A stretch of 64,000 nt of DNA, taken from Tipula vernalis. Lineage: Eukaryota; Arthropoda; Insecta; Diptera; Tipulidae. Of the stretch, positions 47,767 to 59,600 are shown piece after piece. The stretch is from contig OY282560.1 in assembly GCA_958295665.1 (NCBI GenBank), positions 209,854,420-209,918,419 of the forward strand, given 5' to 3'. A program made the translations under genes and the position numbers. Under the pieces are notes generated by a model that saw nothing but the letters and a program-made list of their open reading frames with translations, was not told the origin of the DNA and searched no databases. Position 1 is the first letter of the stretch. The number at the start of each line of letters is the position of its first letter.

Positions 47767-48140
47767 TGTTGAATTCATCTAATTCCTAAAATTAAAATAA
47801 ATTAGATATTATTTCCTAAAAGAGAAATTGTAATTAACTTAAATTTTTATACTTAGCTTTGTTTTTGTATCGATGACAGTTCATTGACATTATTGAAATT
47901 AATTTGTGTGATTTTACTGTATTCAGTTTAATATAGTATTACCTTAATTAAGTAAATTTTATTCAAACCAATTGAGTTACTACATTTGTACATACATACA
48001 ATATATAAGAGATGGAGCTGAGTAAGAGAAAGAGGCATTTAATACAACGGACATTTGTAGTTTTTGGACTTTTGCTCCGTCATTCCATTTTTTGCGAAGC
48101 TATTGGACACACCATCAACTTATAAAGGGTAAAACTTAAA
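47767..48140 (+). repeat. 3' LTR of the BEL/Pao element at 36303
   Basis: It starts TGTTGAATTC immediately after GGGAGTA, the same polypurine-tract end seen before the LTR at 52326. The right end is a guess; no partner 5' LTR was found. Confidence 0.55.
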
Positions 48141-49860
48141 AATATTTTTTGTAACTCAATTTTGTGAATCGGAATAAATCCAATTTTGTGAAATTAAAAA
48201 CAAAAACATTATAACTTTGAGAATTAAACAAAATATTTGAGTTTTTATTAATTAAAATAAATAAATATATTAAGTGAGCTTATACTTATTGCTTTATAAG
48301 AATAATTTTTTACATACATTTTGGCCACAAGACTGTTCCGGTTGACGTCCATTAGATTTTGTTAATTGAAGCAATGTCAATCACTGGATTTTTCTCCAAT
48401 AGTGAAATAGATGACAAGCGACCATAGCATGGTATATATAAATGACCGTAAAAAAAACAGAATTATTTCGCATTTTACAAATGGGCGACCTAATATGATA
48501 TATAAGCATCCAATTTCTAATCAAATTTCCGCAGGCATCATGCCCAATAAAAAGCTAACAATTCATCTGTTGTTGTATGTTCAACTTTTTGTAAAAGAAA
48601 AACCCAACCAAACCCAATTTATACAATGATAAATTATTATTAACGTTTTTTTGTTTTATTTCATTTTATGTGTTTGCGGTGTAAATTAAAAGATCCGCGG
48701 AACTAGAATTTTTTTGTTGGTTTGTTGGTTGTGTGCATATATAGAATTGAAATCGTAAAAAGATCAAAAACACTCCAATCCATAAAAATAAATGTTAGAA
48801 GAACCGAAAATCTCAAACCATAATTTTTCGGGCGATCTCTCTATGTACATAATGAAGAACGTTGATTAATTACACTTTGAAATGTCGATTTTTATAGGTG
48901 GTTCTGTTAACTTATTTGTTTCGTGTATACAGTACCAAGATAAATAGTTTTCGACTAAAACTAAAACTAAATAAAAGTAAGTAGATCATTTACATTAGGT
49001 TAATCGTTATTGTATTGTTATATTCGGTCTATACCAAACGCTTATATTAATGATACAGTTGTTTTTTCTCGTGTACCTTAAGTGTGCTTGGCTTGATCTT
49101 TAAGGCTAAATAGAAAAAAAAATTCTTAAAATTACAAAAAAACATTTATTTAGTTTTGGAAACGAAAGAGGTTGGCAATTTATGTATTTTTCAACAGAGA
49201 ACAACAACAACATTTGAATGAATGAACACATATTTGACGTGTGGAACATTAACCGAAAAGTCAAAGTGTTACTTGATTTTGTTCTTTTGTTTTGTTTGGC
49301 GCCTTAAATCTAAATTATATTTTGGTACATTGTGATTGTGTAGATCATGTAAAATGTAACCCTTACAGTTATAAGGTTAACAAAATTTATTTACTTATTT
49401 AAAAAAAAAGTTTTACCGCATCTGATATTTATTTGGCCAAGTGATGAATTAAAGCCAATTTAATGTTTAAAGAAATAAAAGTAATATTTCTTAAGATAAT
49501 TAACTAATTATTAGACTAACTTTATGGTTTAGATTTTTTTCGGCATCTGTTGAACTGTACTTAATAGAGTACTTAACTGAATGTAATAATTTTTTGCTTA
49601 CAATTATGATCTAACCGAAACCCGGCCCCACAGGAAATTATATCAATTTACTTGATTTATGGCTTCTTACGTGTATTGGCAATAAAATGGATAATCTTAT
49701 ATCTTAATGTGAAATTCTATTTGGCAGAATTGTGTGCGATCATTATAAGAGTAGAAGAAGATCACAAGAAACTTACCCGCACACTTAGGTCTATATATAT
49801 AGTTAATTTTATACAACATAACATGGTTTGCCCGACTCAATGATAGCTTCACATTTGTAT
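48140..49860. other. Unassigned AT-rich DNA
   Basis: Neither strand gives a recognisable protein. Short ORFs here are AT-rich chance readings. Confidence 0.4.
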
Positions 49861-52299
49861 TGCAAAATTATTATTATTTTCTGCGAAAACTAAGGTCAGT
49901 CCTATTAAAAGGATTCCTCTTCCAATATTGGAATTATGTGCTGCATTACTGGCTGCTAAGTTATTAACAAAGGTGTCAGACTGGATGAAGCATGGACCGA
50001 TTTTGCCATTGTGCTAGCTTGCCTAAGTATTACCCAAGCATATGGAAGCAGATACGTTGATAATAGGACCGTAGAAATTCTAAATCTTTATCCTCGAGAA
50101 ATTTGTGTGTAACCTAAAGACCCGGTTGCTATCTCCAATTTAATTTCCCTTTGTCGCAGTGATGAGAAGCAATACCAAGGTCCCTTTTTTTTAGTATACA
50201 TTTTTTTATTTTATTTTTTTTATGTATACCCGATGACGGTCAATGTAACAGAGAGATATAAATTTTATTTTTTACAAGATAATTACAGTTAGTTTTCGTA
50301 TTTAAATCTAGGTGGCTATTATTATAAAATTAACAGAAAAATATATACTTTACTCTATAGATGTCTCTTTTTTTTATGTTTTAAAGAACTGTAATACAAA
50401 TTAAATTATAACACTTTGAATAAACGTCAAAGTTTTAAGTAAACAAATGAATAAGTTTTATTTGTTTACTTTCCCAATTATTTAATCAGGTATTGAATAT
50501 AGTTAATAAAATATATAATTATGGACATTTGGATACCTCAAAAATAAGTATTTTGATATAACATTACATAGCATATGGTGATAAATTTAATACAAAATTT
50601 AATTTATTTTCAGGTTAGAATTCCTATGGGAAACTATCAACATGTTACTGGAGTTGAAAATTGAATAAAATGGTAAGTTACAATTATATAATATAAATTT
50701 TGCGTTAAAAATACTGATTCTAATTTTTACAGGCAAACAACAAAAATCATATCAGCCACTATTGGAATTACAAATAAGATATGATAATTACTTGATAAAA
50801 TGATTCTTTTCGTTTTCTTATTTTTATTTCCAGATCGTCGTGAACAATTTGGGCGCATGTTAAATTACAAGAAAGCCCTGCGGACGTGGCTAGTGGTGGG
50901 ATAAGCCCATCTAAGTTGTGCATACTCCACAGTTGGTGGCACAGATCTCCATGGCTGAAGGCAAAAAATGACTACCATAACCATAAAGACATCCGTACAA
51001 CATCTCAAGAAACTTCTATAAGGTCTCGTCATTTTCGAGATTACTGCGTGTAGTGGTATATGTTAAAAGATGGCTTCAAAAACACAAAAGCAAATACGAA
51101 GCTCCCAAAATATCGAGCGGTATCACTACACAAGAACTGACGACTGCAGAACAGATTTGCGTTAAGTGGGTAACAAGCAAACGAATTAAGCGATGACATC
51201 AGAACTGTAACCCAGTCAAAAACAATGTCGCGTAGCAGTTTTCTAAAGACACTTTAACCATTTTTAGATGAAAATGCAATTTTAAGAGTAGGTGGCAGGC
51301 TGAAGAACGCACACATACCATATTCTCTAAGGTATCCCATTATATTGCCGAAGAACCATCCTTTGAGGAAAATGATAGTGTTATTTATTCACAAGAAATA
51401 TGTCCATGCTGCTGCTTCATTACCATTTTCTCTTTGCAGACAATGATTTTGGATCATAAAAGGTCGCAGTTTAGTCAATCTGTTCGTCCGGGAATGTGTG
51501 ACGTGTACAAGGTTTACCGGTCAAACAGCCCAGCAGATAATGGGACAGTTACCAGCCTGCGTTTTCACGGGGGCGATTCCACATGCAACTAAGCGTATGT
51601 CGCATTATTTATTTTTCTCACACAACCAAGGCGATACATTTAGAGATGCTGTCCAATTACACTTCGGATGCTTTTATTGCGGCCATACGTCGATTCCTCT
51701 CAAGAAGGGGTGTTCCTTCAAAAATGTATAGCAACAACTGTACAAATTTTATTGGAGCAGACAGAAACATAAGAGAGAGAGAACAATTTTAGCGCATAGG
51801 TATTTAAATAGAATTCAAGAAGTAACAAAATCAAAGGAATTCTATCATGAAATTGGCAGCTATTTGGCAGACAATTCCATTGAATGGCACTACATTCCTC
51901 CTTTGACACCGCACTTTGGAGGCATCTGGGAGTCAGCTGTAAAGATCATTAAAAAACATTTAAGTAAAGCAACTAAGCAAGTAACAATGCATTACCAAAA
52001 CTTTGGGCAGCAATTCAACAACGTACCGTACCGTTCTGGAAAAAATTTCGACTTGAATATATAAATAATCTTCTACAACGACGAAAATGGCAAAAGACAA
52101 AGACAAATTTGAAGATTGGCGTTGTTGTATTACTAAAGGAGGATTTTTTACCTCCGTGTAAATTGGCATTAGGAAGGGTGATTGAAGTTTTTTCCGGGAA
52201 TGATACACAAGTTCGGGTGGTGATGGTGAAAACAGCAAACAACATTTTCATGCGACCAATCGTAAAGATTGTACCAGTTCCTGTTCATCATAATTAAGT
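49860..52299 (+). pseudogene. BEL/Pao relic: RNase H and integrase
   Basis: From 49890 it reads KTKVSPIKRIPLPILELCAA (RNase H), then WKQIR and TVEILNLYPR. After about 670 bp of foreign AT-rich sequence (about 50165-50825) it resumes VKLQESPADVASGGISPSKL and WHRSPWLK. Next come LRVGGRLKNAHI and YPIILPKNHPL (about 51280-51360), and integrase pieces TKAIHLEMLSNYTSDAFIAA, MYSNNCTNFIGA and TPHFGGIWESAVKIIKKHL. It ends LALGRVIEVFSGNDTQVRVV and FMRPIVKIVPV. In the second catalytic motif the usual Asp is Asn (SNNCTNF for SDNGTNF). It is inactive. Confidence 0.85.
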
Positions 52300-52325
52300 A
52301 GAAGAACTTCTTAAGGCCGGGAGTA

Positions 52326-53236
52326 TGATCATAAAAATGGGCTAGAATTAACTCAGATATAATTATTTCAAAACTTACATTATATAATTTATATTTACAT
52401 TTTTATTTGCGACAGCTGTCAATTATCAAAACAAGCTGAATTACAATTGTGAATTTATTATTACTATTATTGAAGGGACATGCGGGCGATCAGCCACTTC
52501 GCACTGCGACCTAATAAATCTATTGTGCTGGACCCTGCTTAATTATCCGTCTAGTCAATATTTAGGTTCTTAATGAACTTGATAATACTGCCAGCCGGTA
52601 CGTGATACATACTATCTGGGCTTATTGCTATCCCTCGTAGATGTTTACTGCAGCATGTAGTTCCTCTAGAAAGACGGGAGCATTGGAACCCAAGGACTTC
52701 AAAAGAGCTGTCCCATCTTCCGTTTGATTATACTCTTACGAGTTGCTGGGAATTGCAAATCGCCTGTAGGTCACCCAGCTTTACTACAGGAAGGCAAAAT
52801 AAAACTGGAGGGTGCCTGGTATCCAGAGTCCGCATACTTTGAACTGATTAACTTATCAGCAATTCAAAGATTTTCTCCTTTATGCTCTTACTTTAGCCTA
52901 TGCCAAATGGCCAAAACTGTGCCAAATGGCCTTAGTTACCAGTGGTTGCCACGAGGAGGCAGCACGTTCACTTGCGAATTGTGAACATGTTACCCTTTAC
53001 ACAATTGTACCCATCACGCAGCTGCCTAATACAAGACCAGAACAGCTCACGTGATGCGCACCCTACTGGATGGTTACGGAGCTGGTAGATTACTCTATTC
53101 AACTTTGCTCTCCCCATTATTTTGAATGGCGAATAATTGGAAATAAAACCAAATTGATAATACTGAAAATATTTTTTAATAACATTTCATTTTGAAAATT
53201 GTAATTTGTGTGAGCGGAAATTCAGGCGGGTGAACA
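52326..53236 (+). repeat. Probable BEL/Pao LTR shared by two tandem elements
   Basis: It is preceded by GGGAGTA (polypurine tract end) and starts TGATCAT. It ends ..GAACA, directly before AATTTGGCGAACGG, which looks like a primer-binding-site region. It thus appears to be the 3' LTR of the relic on its left and the 5' LTR of the one on its right. The 911-bp length and both ends are inferred, with no second LTR copy to compare. Confidence 0.4.
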
Positions 53237-53329
53237 AATTTGGCGAACGGTCAGTTGCCAGTTTATTACAAACAAAAATTAGAAACATTAAACTAATTTT
53301 TTCCAATATTCAAAATAAATAAAATTTCA

Positions 53330-53490
53330 TGAAAAACAAGTCACTGTTCGAAATGGCTGCCTCTGGCGCAGATGATGAAATCAAGTCTTGCAGTTCAACA
53401 ATATGTAAAAAAACAAAATGCACGTGGATGCTTAAAGAGAAAGTCCAACGACAATTTGTACAACCGAGTTGCTACGGCTAAATAAGCCCC
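53330..53490 (+). pseudogene. Possible BEL gag start
   Basis: An ATG at 53330 begins a ~49-residue reading MKNKSLFEMAASGADDEIKS followed by a cysteine/lysine-rich part and a stop. It lies where gag should begin after the putative primer-binding site at 53237. Support is positional only. Confidence 0.3.
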
Positions 53491-54149
53491 AGCTTCTATG
53501 ATGGTTGGGCTGCTGAAACTGCAAGTGGTCGCTCTTCGCTTGGCGTTAGGTGAATCATCAAATATATCAACAAAAGGTGTAATATTACGCATTGATCGCT
53601 TGGCCACATAAATAAATTGGTGCCGGCTACTGTATTTAACTGATTCTTATAGAAATCGGTTGTCAGGCTATTAAGCGTTCAAATTTAAAATTACCGCAAT
53701 AATAAAAAAGTTACTTGAATTCACTGATTTTCGATTACACTGAAATGGGGATCAAAACCCCGATGGGAGATATTTACTTTTTCACGTTTAGTAATTTGAA
53801 GGGAATTTTGAAGCCATGACCTCTTTGTCCGATCGAGTTATTTACAAACGTAACAATTATTATTATTATTATTATTAATGTTGTAATTTCACCCCTGTCC
53901 GCATTTCATTAATTGACCTGATAAAATATTTAAGAAAAATTTCAAATAACATCACTTATTTCCTTATTCATGTTCCTTTTATACTCAATTAAATAATTAT
54001 TACTTACTGTAACAAGAATTAACATAAACATTAAACTATTTAAATATAAAATTTAACTTAAAACTAATCATCAATTTCCTACCAATCCAGAAATGAAAAC
54101 ATATGATTATAGATTCAATAATTTTATAAAATGTATATAAAATGATTTA

Positions 54150-54440
54150 AATGATAATGTTATAGCACCATAACACCTAGACTTATCTATAATTCAATTA
54201 GGTACTATAAGTATATCAAGTATCAACAAATAAAATTAATATAAAAATTCCCAGGCAACCCTGAAAATTAAATTTAATTAATACAACACCATAATACCAA
54301 ATTTTATTATTTAAATGAATAAATATTATAATAGGATCTTCAGTATTCCCGGGTACACATCAAACAACCATTTACACATCCCCAAACCTATGGATAACAT
54401 ATGATTATTAGTTGGGACAGATTCAACCCGTTTACAGTCT
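54150..54440 (-). repeat. Dispersed repeat copy A (uninterrupted)
   Basis: Its reverse complement is colinear with 57588-57745 joined to 59182-59330 (shared AACGGGTTGAATCT, CCCAACTAATAATCAT, AATAAAATTTGG, GGGAATTTTTATATTAATTT, TATACTTATAGTACCTAATT, AAGTCTAGGTGTT). It supplies the empty site for the fold-back element. Confidence 0.85.
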
Positions 54441-55084
54441 CATGATTAGATGCTCGTTCCTCTGTAATCCAATGCCAGAACTCAGGATTCTTTGAATCTA
54501 AATCAGGACATCAACAATTATTATTATTATTAATGATTTAATTTTACTAATCTTGTTGACATAATTAAGATAAACAAAAATCAATAGCTACGAAATTTAT
54601 TACTTATATACTTCATGAAACTTCAACTCCTTTTCTAGACCTATTACCCTGCAAAATCAAGCATGCAAAGTAAGTAAAATAATAAAACAATGAAAGAAAC
54701 TGAAACAATAATTTCTTAAAATTTTATCTGTGTACCATATCAGTAAAATTAACTTTTATATGTAAAAACTGTAACCTAAACTTCAATAAATCCATAAAGT
54801 TAATTAATTAAGTTCACTACATTTAGCATCACGATTTGCCGTTACATAATTCCACGTTGTTCACATTCTTTTAATCAAAATTTGCCATGCATAAATAAAT
54901 ACGTCATTATGTGTTGCAAACCAAATCTCAACTCAACTCAAAATTAATATTTTCAAATTAGTATTTATTTATATAATTTAGTTAATTTTTGAACTTATAA
55001 TATTAAAAAAATTAATTAAATATAATTCAATGTAGTTTATAATACCCTATAAGAAAATAAATCATATCTAAATATACTATTTTA

Positions 55085-55950
55085 TATGACGGTTTCCGAT
55101 ACGACTCAAATTTACTCTTTTATACCAAGTATAAGAATCCTATTTGAGTCGAATCCACTAAAATTTTTGTTGCGTTTGCATTGCAACACTATGAATGTCT
55201 CATGAATACAAAAAACACCAAAAGAGAAACCGACGTCAAAATAAAATAGCTTAATCTTATATACTAAACCACCAACACATATTGAAGGTAAAAAATTGTT
55301 TTACCATCTATCAAGTGCGTAGCAGGAGACATATCATGTTTCATTATAATATAATAAACTATAATGTCCCCACACAAACAAAACCCCTACAGTGACAAAA
55401 CAATCCTGCTCCATATATCAAGATAAAGGAAAATATTTGTGGGGACCATAACAAAACCAACAAAAATGTCTCTGCATTATTGTTTAAATATTAATTGATG
55501 CAGTTAAATAAACCATTTTAAATGAATTGTATAAGGCGGTTTCCAATTCGACTCAAACTTATTCGATTATACAAAGTAGAAGAATCCTATTTGAATCGAA
55601 TACTCTAAGATTTAATTGTGCTTGTATAGTTCATATATATTCGATTTATTTATATATTATAGTTGTTTCATGAATACAAAAACACAAAGAGAGAAAAACA
55701 ACACCAGCATACAAATAACATAATCTTATATACTAAACCACCAACACAAATTAAATGTAAATATTTTCTACCATCTTTCATGTGCGCAGCAGTAGATTAT
55801 CATGTTTTTAAAATATAGATACCCTTATAGCGCACATACACACATACCTGATCTAAGTATCAAGAATACAGGAAAATATTTGTGACGACTATACCAAAAC
55901 CAACAAAAAAAAAACTCATTTTTTTGTTGTTGTTCGTATATTACAAGATA
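55085..55950. repeat. Two tandem copies of a ~450-bp unit
   Basis: Copy 1 starts near 55088 (CGGTTTCC.A..CGACTCAAA) and copy 2 near 55537. Both contain AGAATCCTATTTGA, TCATGAATACAAAAA, ACTAAACCACCAACACA, and end near GGAAAATATTTGTG with ACCAACAAAAA. Divergence is moderate. Nothing is encoded. Confidence 0.8.
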
Positions 55951-56170
55951 AAAACCAACAATATATAGTACATTTCCTTGATAGAAGCTGTGTAAAGAGA
56001 AAATGAGACGGCAAACATATATTTGTGTCGATTGTACATAAAATAAAACACAAGAACACATACAAATGTGCGTAAAAATAAAATCTAATATGAAATTAAC
56101 TACGACGTATATCCATTTAAGTAAAAATTCATTTTAATACTATCCAATTATTAGATTTTAGCAATTAAAA

Positions 56171-57230
56171 TTGAAATTGAATTTCATGTACAATCTCACA
56201 AAAGTCAAAATCATGCACTTAAGCAAGAAATCTATTGATTTTTTGACATCAAACATTGAGCTAGCTCACGAATACCGAAATTTCATGGCGGAATACAAGA
56301 AGCTGAAACACATCAGAGAGATCACAAATCACGAAATTAACGGCGAAGACAGCATCACTACCAAGATTCGAGTTGTGTTCGATGGTTCTTGTCGAACCAC
56401 AAGAGAGTTATCATTAAACGATACATCGTTAGCAGGACCAATGATTCAATCATCACAGTGGGACATTATACTGCATTTCAGAACCCACAAATTTGCGATA
56501 AGTGCTGATATTGCTAAAATGTATAGGCAGATTAAAGTTGATGAGGAAGACGCAAATTATCCGAGAATATTTTGGGGAAAGAATTCATCTTAGCCATTAA
56601 AAATATACATACTAATAATTGTAACTTATGGTACAGCATCGGTACTATTTTTGGCAACGCGATTTCTAACTGAATTGGCAATTGAAAACATGCAGAAATG
56701 TGTATCAAAAATGAATTTTATGTTGATGATTTGTTAAAGGGAGCAGCCTCTGTAGAAAAGTAAGGCGAATTAAGGCATGATATCGTGGAGGTATTAGAAA
56801 CCGGTGGCTTCGAGCTGCGAAAATAATCGTCAAACGTGAATACTCTGAACCAGTTAAACGAGCAATTCTGATTAGTGATGGAGCTGCATCGATAAAGGTA
56901 CTTGGATTTCACTGGTGGTATTTATGATTATTTTTGTTTTAAGGCTTACGAATTGCAAGCAACCCTTAAACTAAAAGAGTGATGCAAACGGAATCATCCA
57001 GGTTGCTCAAGCTGGGATGGGATGATTTACTTCCGGATAATAATGCAAATGAGTGGAATAAAATTCGGCATCAATTTTAATTGTTTGAAAATCTGAAAAT
57101 TGATAGACATGTACCAGTCTTCCAAAAACTTGCAATTACATGCGTTTACAGATGCCGCAGCGAGAGAGCCTTTGCCGCCGTAATGATGGAGAAGTACACG
57201 TAACTCTTATTTATTTCAAATTCTTCATTC
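56171..57230 (+). pseudogene. BEL/Pao reverse transcriptase relic
   Basis: An open stretch to 56593 gives HEYRNFMAEYKKLKHI, TTKIRVVFDGSCRTT and FAISADIAKMYRQIKVDEED (the first catalytic Asp region). Later frames give TYGTASVLFLATRFL, NEFYVDDLLKGAASVEK (about 56705-56760), KVLGFHW (about 56895), and HAFTDAAAR with FAAVMMEKY (RNase H, about 57125-57200). Stops at 56591 and many frame changes follow. It may belong to the element starting at the LTR at 52326. Confidence 0.8.
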
Positions 57231-57587
57231 ATGGAAAATTTACAACTACTTAGTTATTTATTGAATCAAGAACGAAAGATAAAAGACAGCGAATAAGGTT
57301 CACACTTTTGGCCTTACTGTAGTTTTCGACGATGGTTAACTATACGAGTATCTGTAACAATTGTCGAAACGAAGTAAAAATTTGCCATTTCTGGCAAATG
57401 TTTGCATATGGCAAAATAAAACGGTTTCCAGTATCGAAAAGAAAACAAAATTTCCTTCAACTAGAAACAAAAATTTTTTTTTGAGAGGTGTTATTTCACC
57501 AAGATACAAGCATTCAAATCTGGGTATTTTTTCGAAGAAAATTTCTGTTCCGTTTTTTAATTGGCGCAGTATATTAATCACTTAGGA

Positions 57588-57745
57588 GACTGCAAACGGG
57601 TTGAATCTCTCCCAACTAATAATCATAGCCTATCTATCGGTTTTGGTATGTGTAATTGGGTTTAAGATGTGTGCTCGGGATTACTGCAGACTCTGTTATA
57701 ATAATTACTCATTTAAGTAATAAAATTTGGTTTATGATGTTTTAT
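57588..57745 (+). repeat. Dispersed repeat copy B, left part
   Basis: It matches the reverse complement of copy A and ends with TGTTTTAT at the fold-back insertion. The right part follows at 59182-59330. Confidence 0.85.
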
Positions 57746-59181
57746 ATGAGTGTAAAGTTTATGCTAAAAAAAAAAATAACAAAAAATTACACTGTTAAAT
57801 TAGCTATTTTCCAATTGGAATTTAAATTATATGAAAATTTAAATTTTTTGTAATTTTGGATTTTTCGTACCATTAAGCAGATTCTTTTCATCAGAAAACA
57901 GGTTCTTTTCATCCTTTTCAGATAGCTCGACCATCTGTTTATATCGTTAACCAAAAGCATCCAATTGTGTTGAACATTACTATATTTCAGATAATTTAAA
58001 AGTTGACTGAATTTTGATGGTTTAAATAATTATTTAGCGCCGATCCTGGAAATGTCCCGAAGGCCCTGCACATCTCTTAGAATAGCTAAGCCATATAGCG
58101 GTCAATGTCACCAAGCTGATCCAATTATGATGAACTATAATATATTTCACAGTTTTTGGAATTTTTAATAATTTTTCATTATTTCAAAAGTTGTATATCG
58201 CCGACCGCAGAGATGTCCACAAGGACTTGCCCATATTTTCGGATAACTTGGCCATGTACCAGTCTACGTGGTTAACCTTATCCCATTGTGATGAGCTATA
58301 CTATACTTCACAGAATTTACAATTTTTAATAATTTTATTTTGTTTTAAAAATTGTTGTATCTCCGACCACAGAGATGTCCACAAGGTCTGGCCTATATTT
58401 TTGGATAACTTGACCATATGGTAAATCTTATTCAATTGTGATGAACTATATTATACTTCACAGAATTTAGAATTTTTAATAATTTTATTAGTTTTAAAAA
58501 TTGTTGTATCTCCGATCACAGAGATGTCCACAATTTTGATTTGCTTGATGCAGAGAAAAGAAAATGTCTCGAGACCATATACTTTTAACCAATAAAATTA
58601 TTAAAAATTCTAAATTCTGTGAAGTATAGTATAGTTCATCTCAATTGGATAAGGTTAACCACGTAGACTGGCACATGGCCAAGTTATCCGAAAATATGGG
58701 CAAGTCCTTGTGGACATCTCTGCGGTCGGCGATATAAAACTTTTGAAATAATGAAAAATTATTAAAAATTCCAAAAACTGTGAAATATATTATAGTTCAT
58801 CATAATTGGATCAGCTTGGTGACATTGACCGCTATATGGCTTAGCTATTCCAAGAAATGTACGGGGCCTTCGGGACATTTCCAGGATCGGTTCTAAATAA
58901 TTATTTAAACCATCAAAATTCAGTCAACTTTTAAATTATCTGAAATATAGTAATGTTCAACACAATTGGATGCTTTTGGTTAACGATATAAACAGATGGT
59001 CGAGCTATCTGAAAAGGATGAAAAGAACCTGTTTTCTGATGAAAAGAATCTGTTTGGTGGTACGAAAAATCCAAAATTACAAAAAATTTAAATTTTCATA
59101 TAATTTAAATTCCAATTGGAAAATAGCTAATTTAACAGTGTAATTTTTTGTTATTTTTTTTAGCATAAACTTCACACTCAT
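57746..59181. mobile_element. Fold-back element, 1436 bp, 8-bp target duplication
   Basis: Ends are ATGAGTGTAAAGTTTATGCT and its near-perfect complement, flanked by TGTTTTAT at 57738-57745 and 59182-59189. The uninterrupted repeat at 54.2 kb shows the empty site. Arms of roughly 600-800 bp are reverse complements and contain ~155-bp tandem units with CAGAGATGTCCACAAGG, TTTTTGGATAACTTG and CTTCACAGAATTTA. The left arm has about one unit more than the right. No protein is encoded. The 8-bp duplication suggests mobilisation by a hAT-type transposase. Confidence 0.88.
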
Positions 59182-59330
59182 TGTTTTATTAATTAAATTT
59201 AGTTTTCCGAGTTCCCTGGGAATTTTTATATTAATTTTATTTGTTGATTCTTGATATACTTATAGTACCTAATTGAATTATGGTATTGATAAGTCTAGGT
59301 GTTGGGGTACTGTAACATTATCGTTTAAAA
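59182..59330 (+). repeat. Dispersed repeat copy B, right part
   Basis: It continues the repeat interrupted by the fold-back element, ending near the ACTGTAACATTATCGTTTAA segment that matches copy A. Confidence 0.85.
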
Positions 59331-59469
59331 CTTTAATTATGTATTTTCTTTTTCTGGATCGGTATGAAGTTGAATTAGATGATTCCGGAGAAATGATCGC
59401 CTAATAATGTAGTTAGATTGTGCTGTCTTGTGCTAACCTATTTATTATATATTGTACTAATAATTTACT

Positions 59470-59600
59470 AACTATCGATCGCAAGGTGTCTGTAACCGGG
59501 TCGAGTCTGTCCCAATTAATAATCCTATCCAATCCTTCGGTTTTGTTATATTTGTACGGGTGTACGGTGTGGGCCCGGGAGTCCGGGAGATCCTGCTATA
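59470..59600 (+). repeat. Dispersed repeat copy C, partial
   Basis: It shares CTGTAACCGGGTCGAGTCTG, TCCCAATTAATAATC and GATCCTGCTATAAT-type blocks with copies A and B over about 130 bp. Confidence 0.6.

Larger units (their letters stand above)
53490..56150. other. Non-coding, repeat-rich region
   Basis: It contains an ATT microsatellite (about 53850-53878), a reverse-oriented dispersed repeat copy (54150-54440) and a tandem duplication (55085-55950). No protein is supported. Confidence 0.5.
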
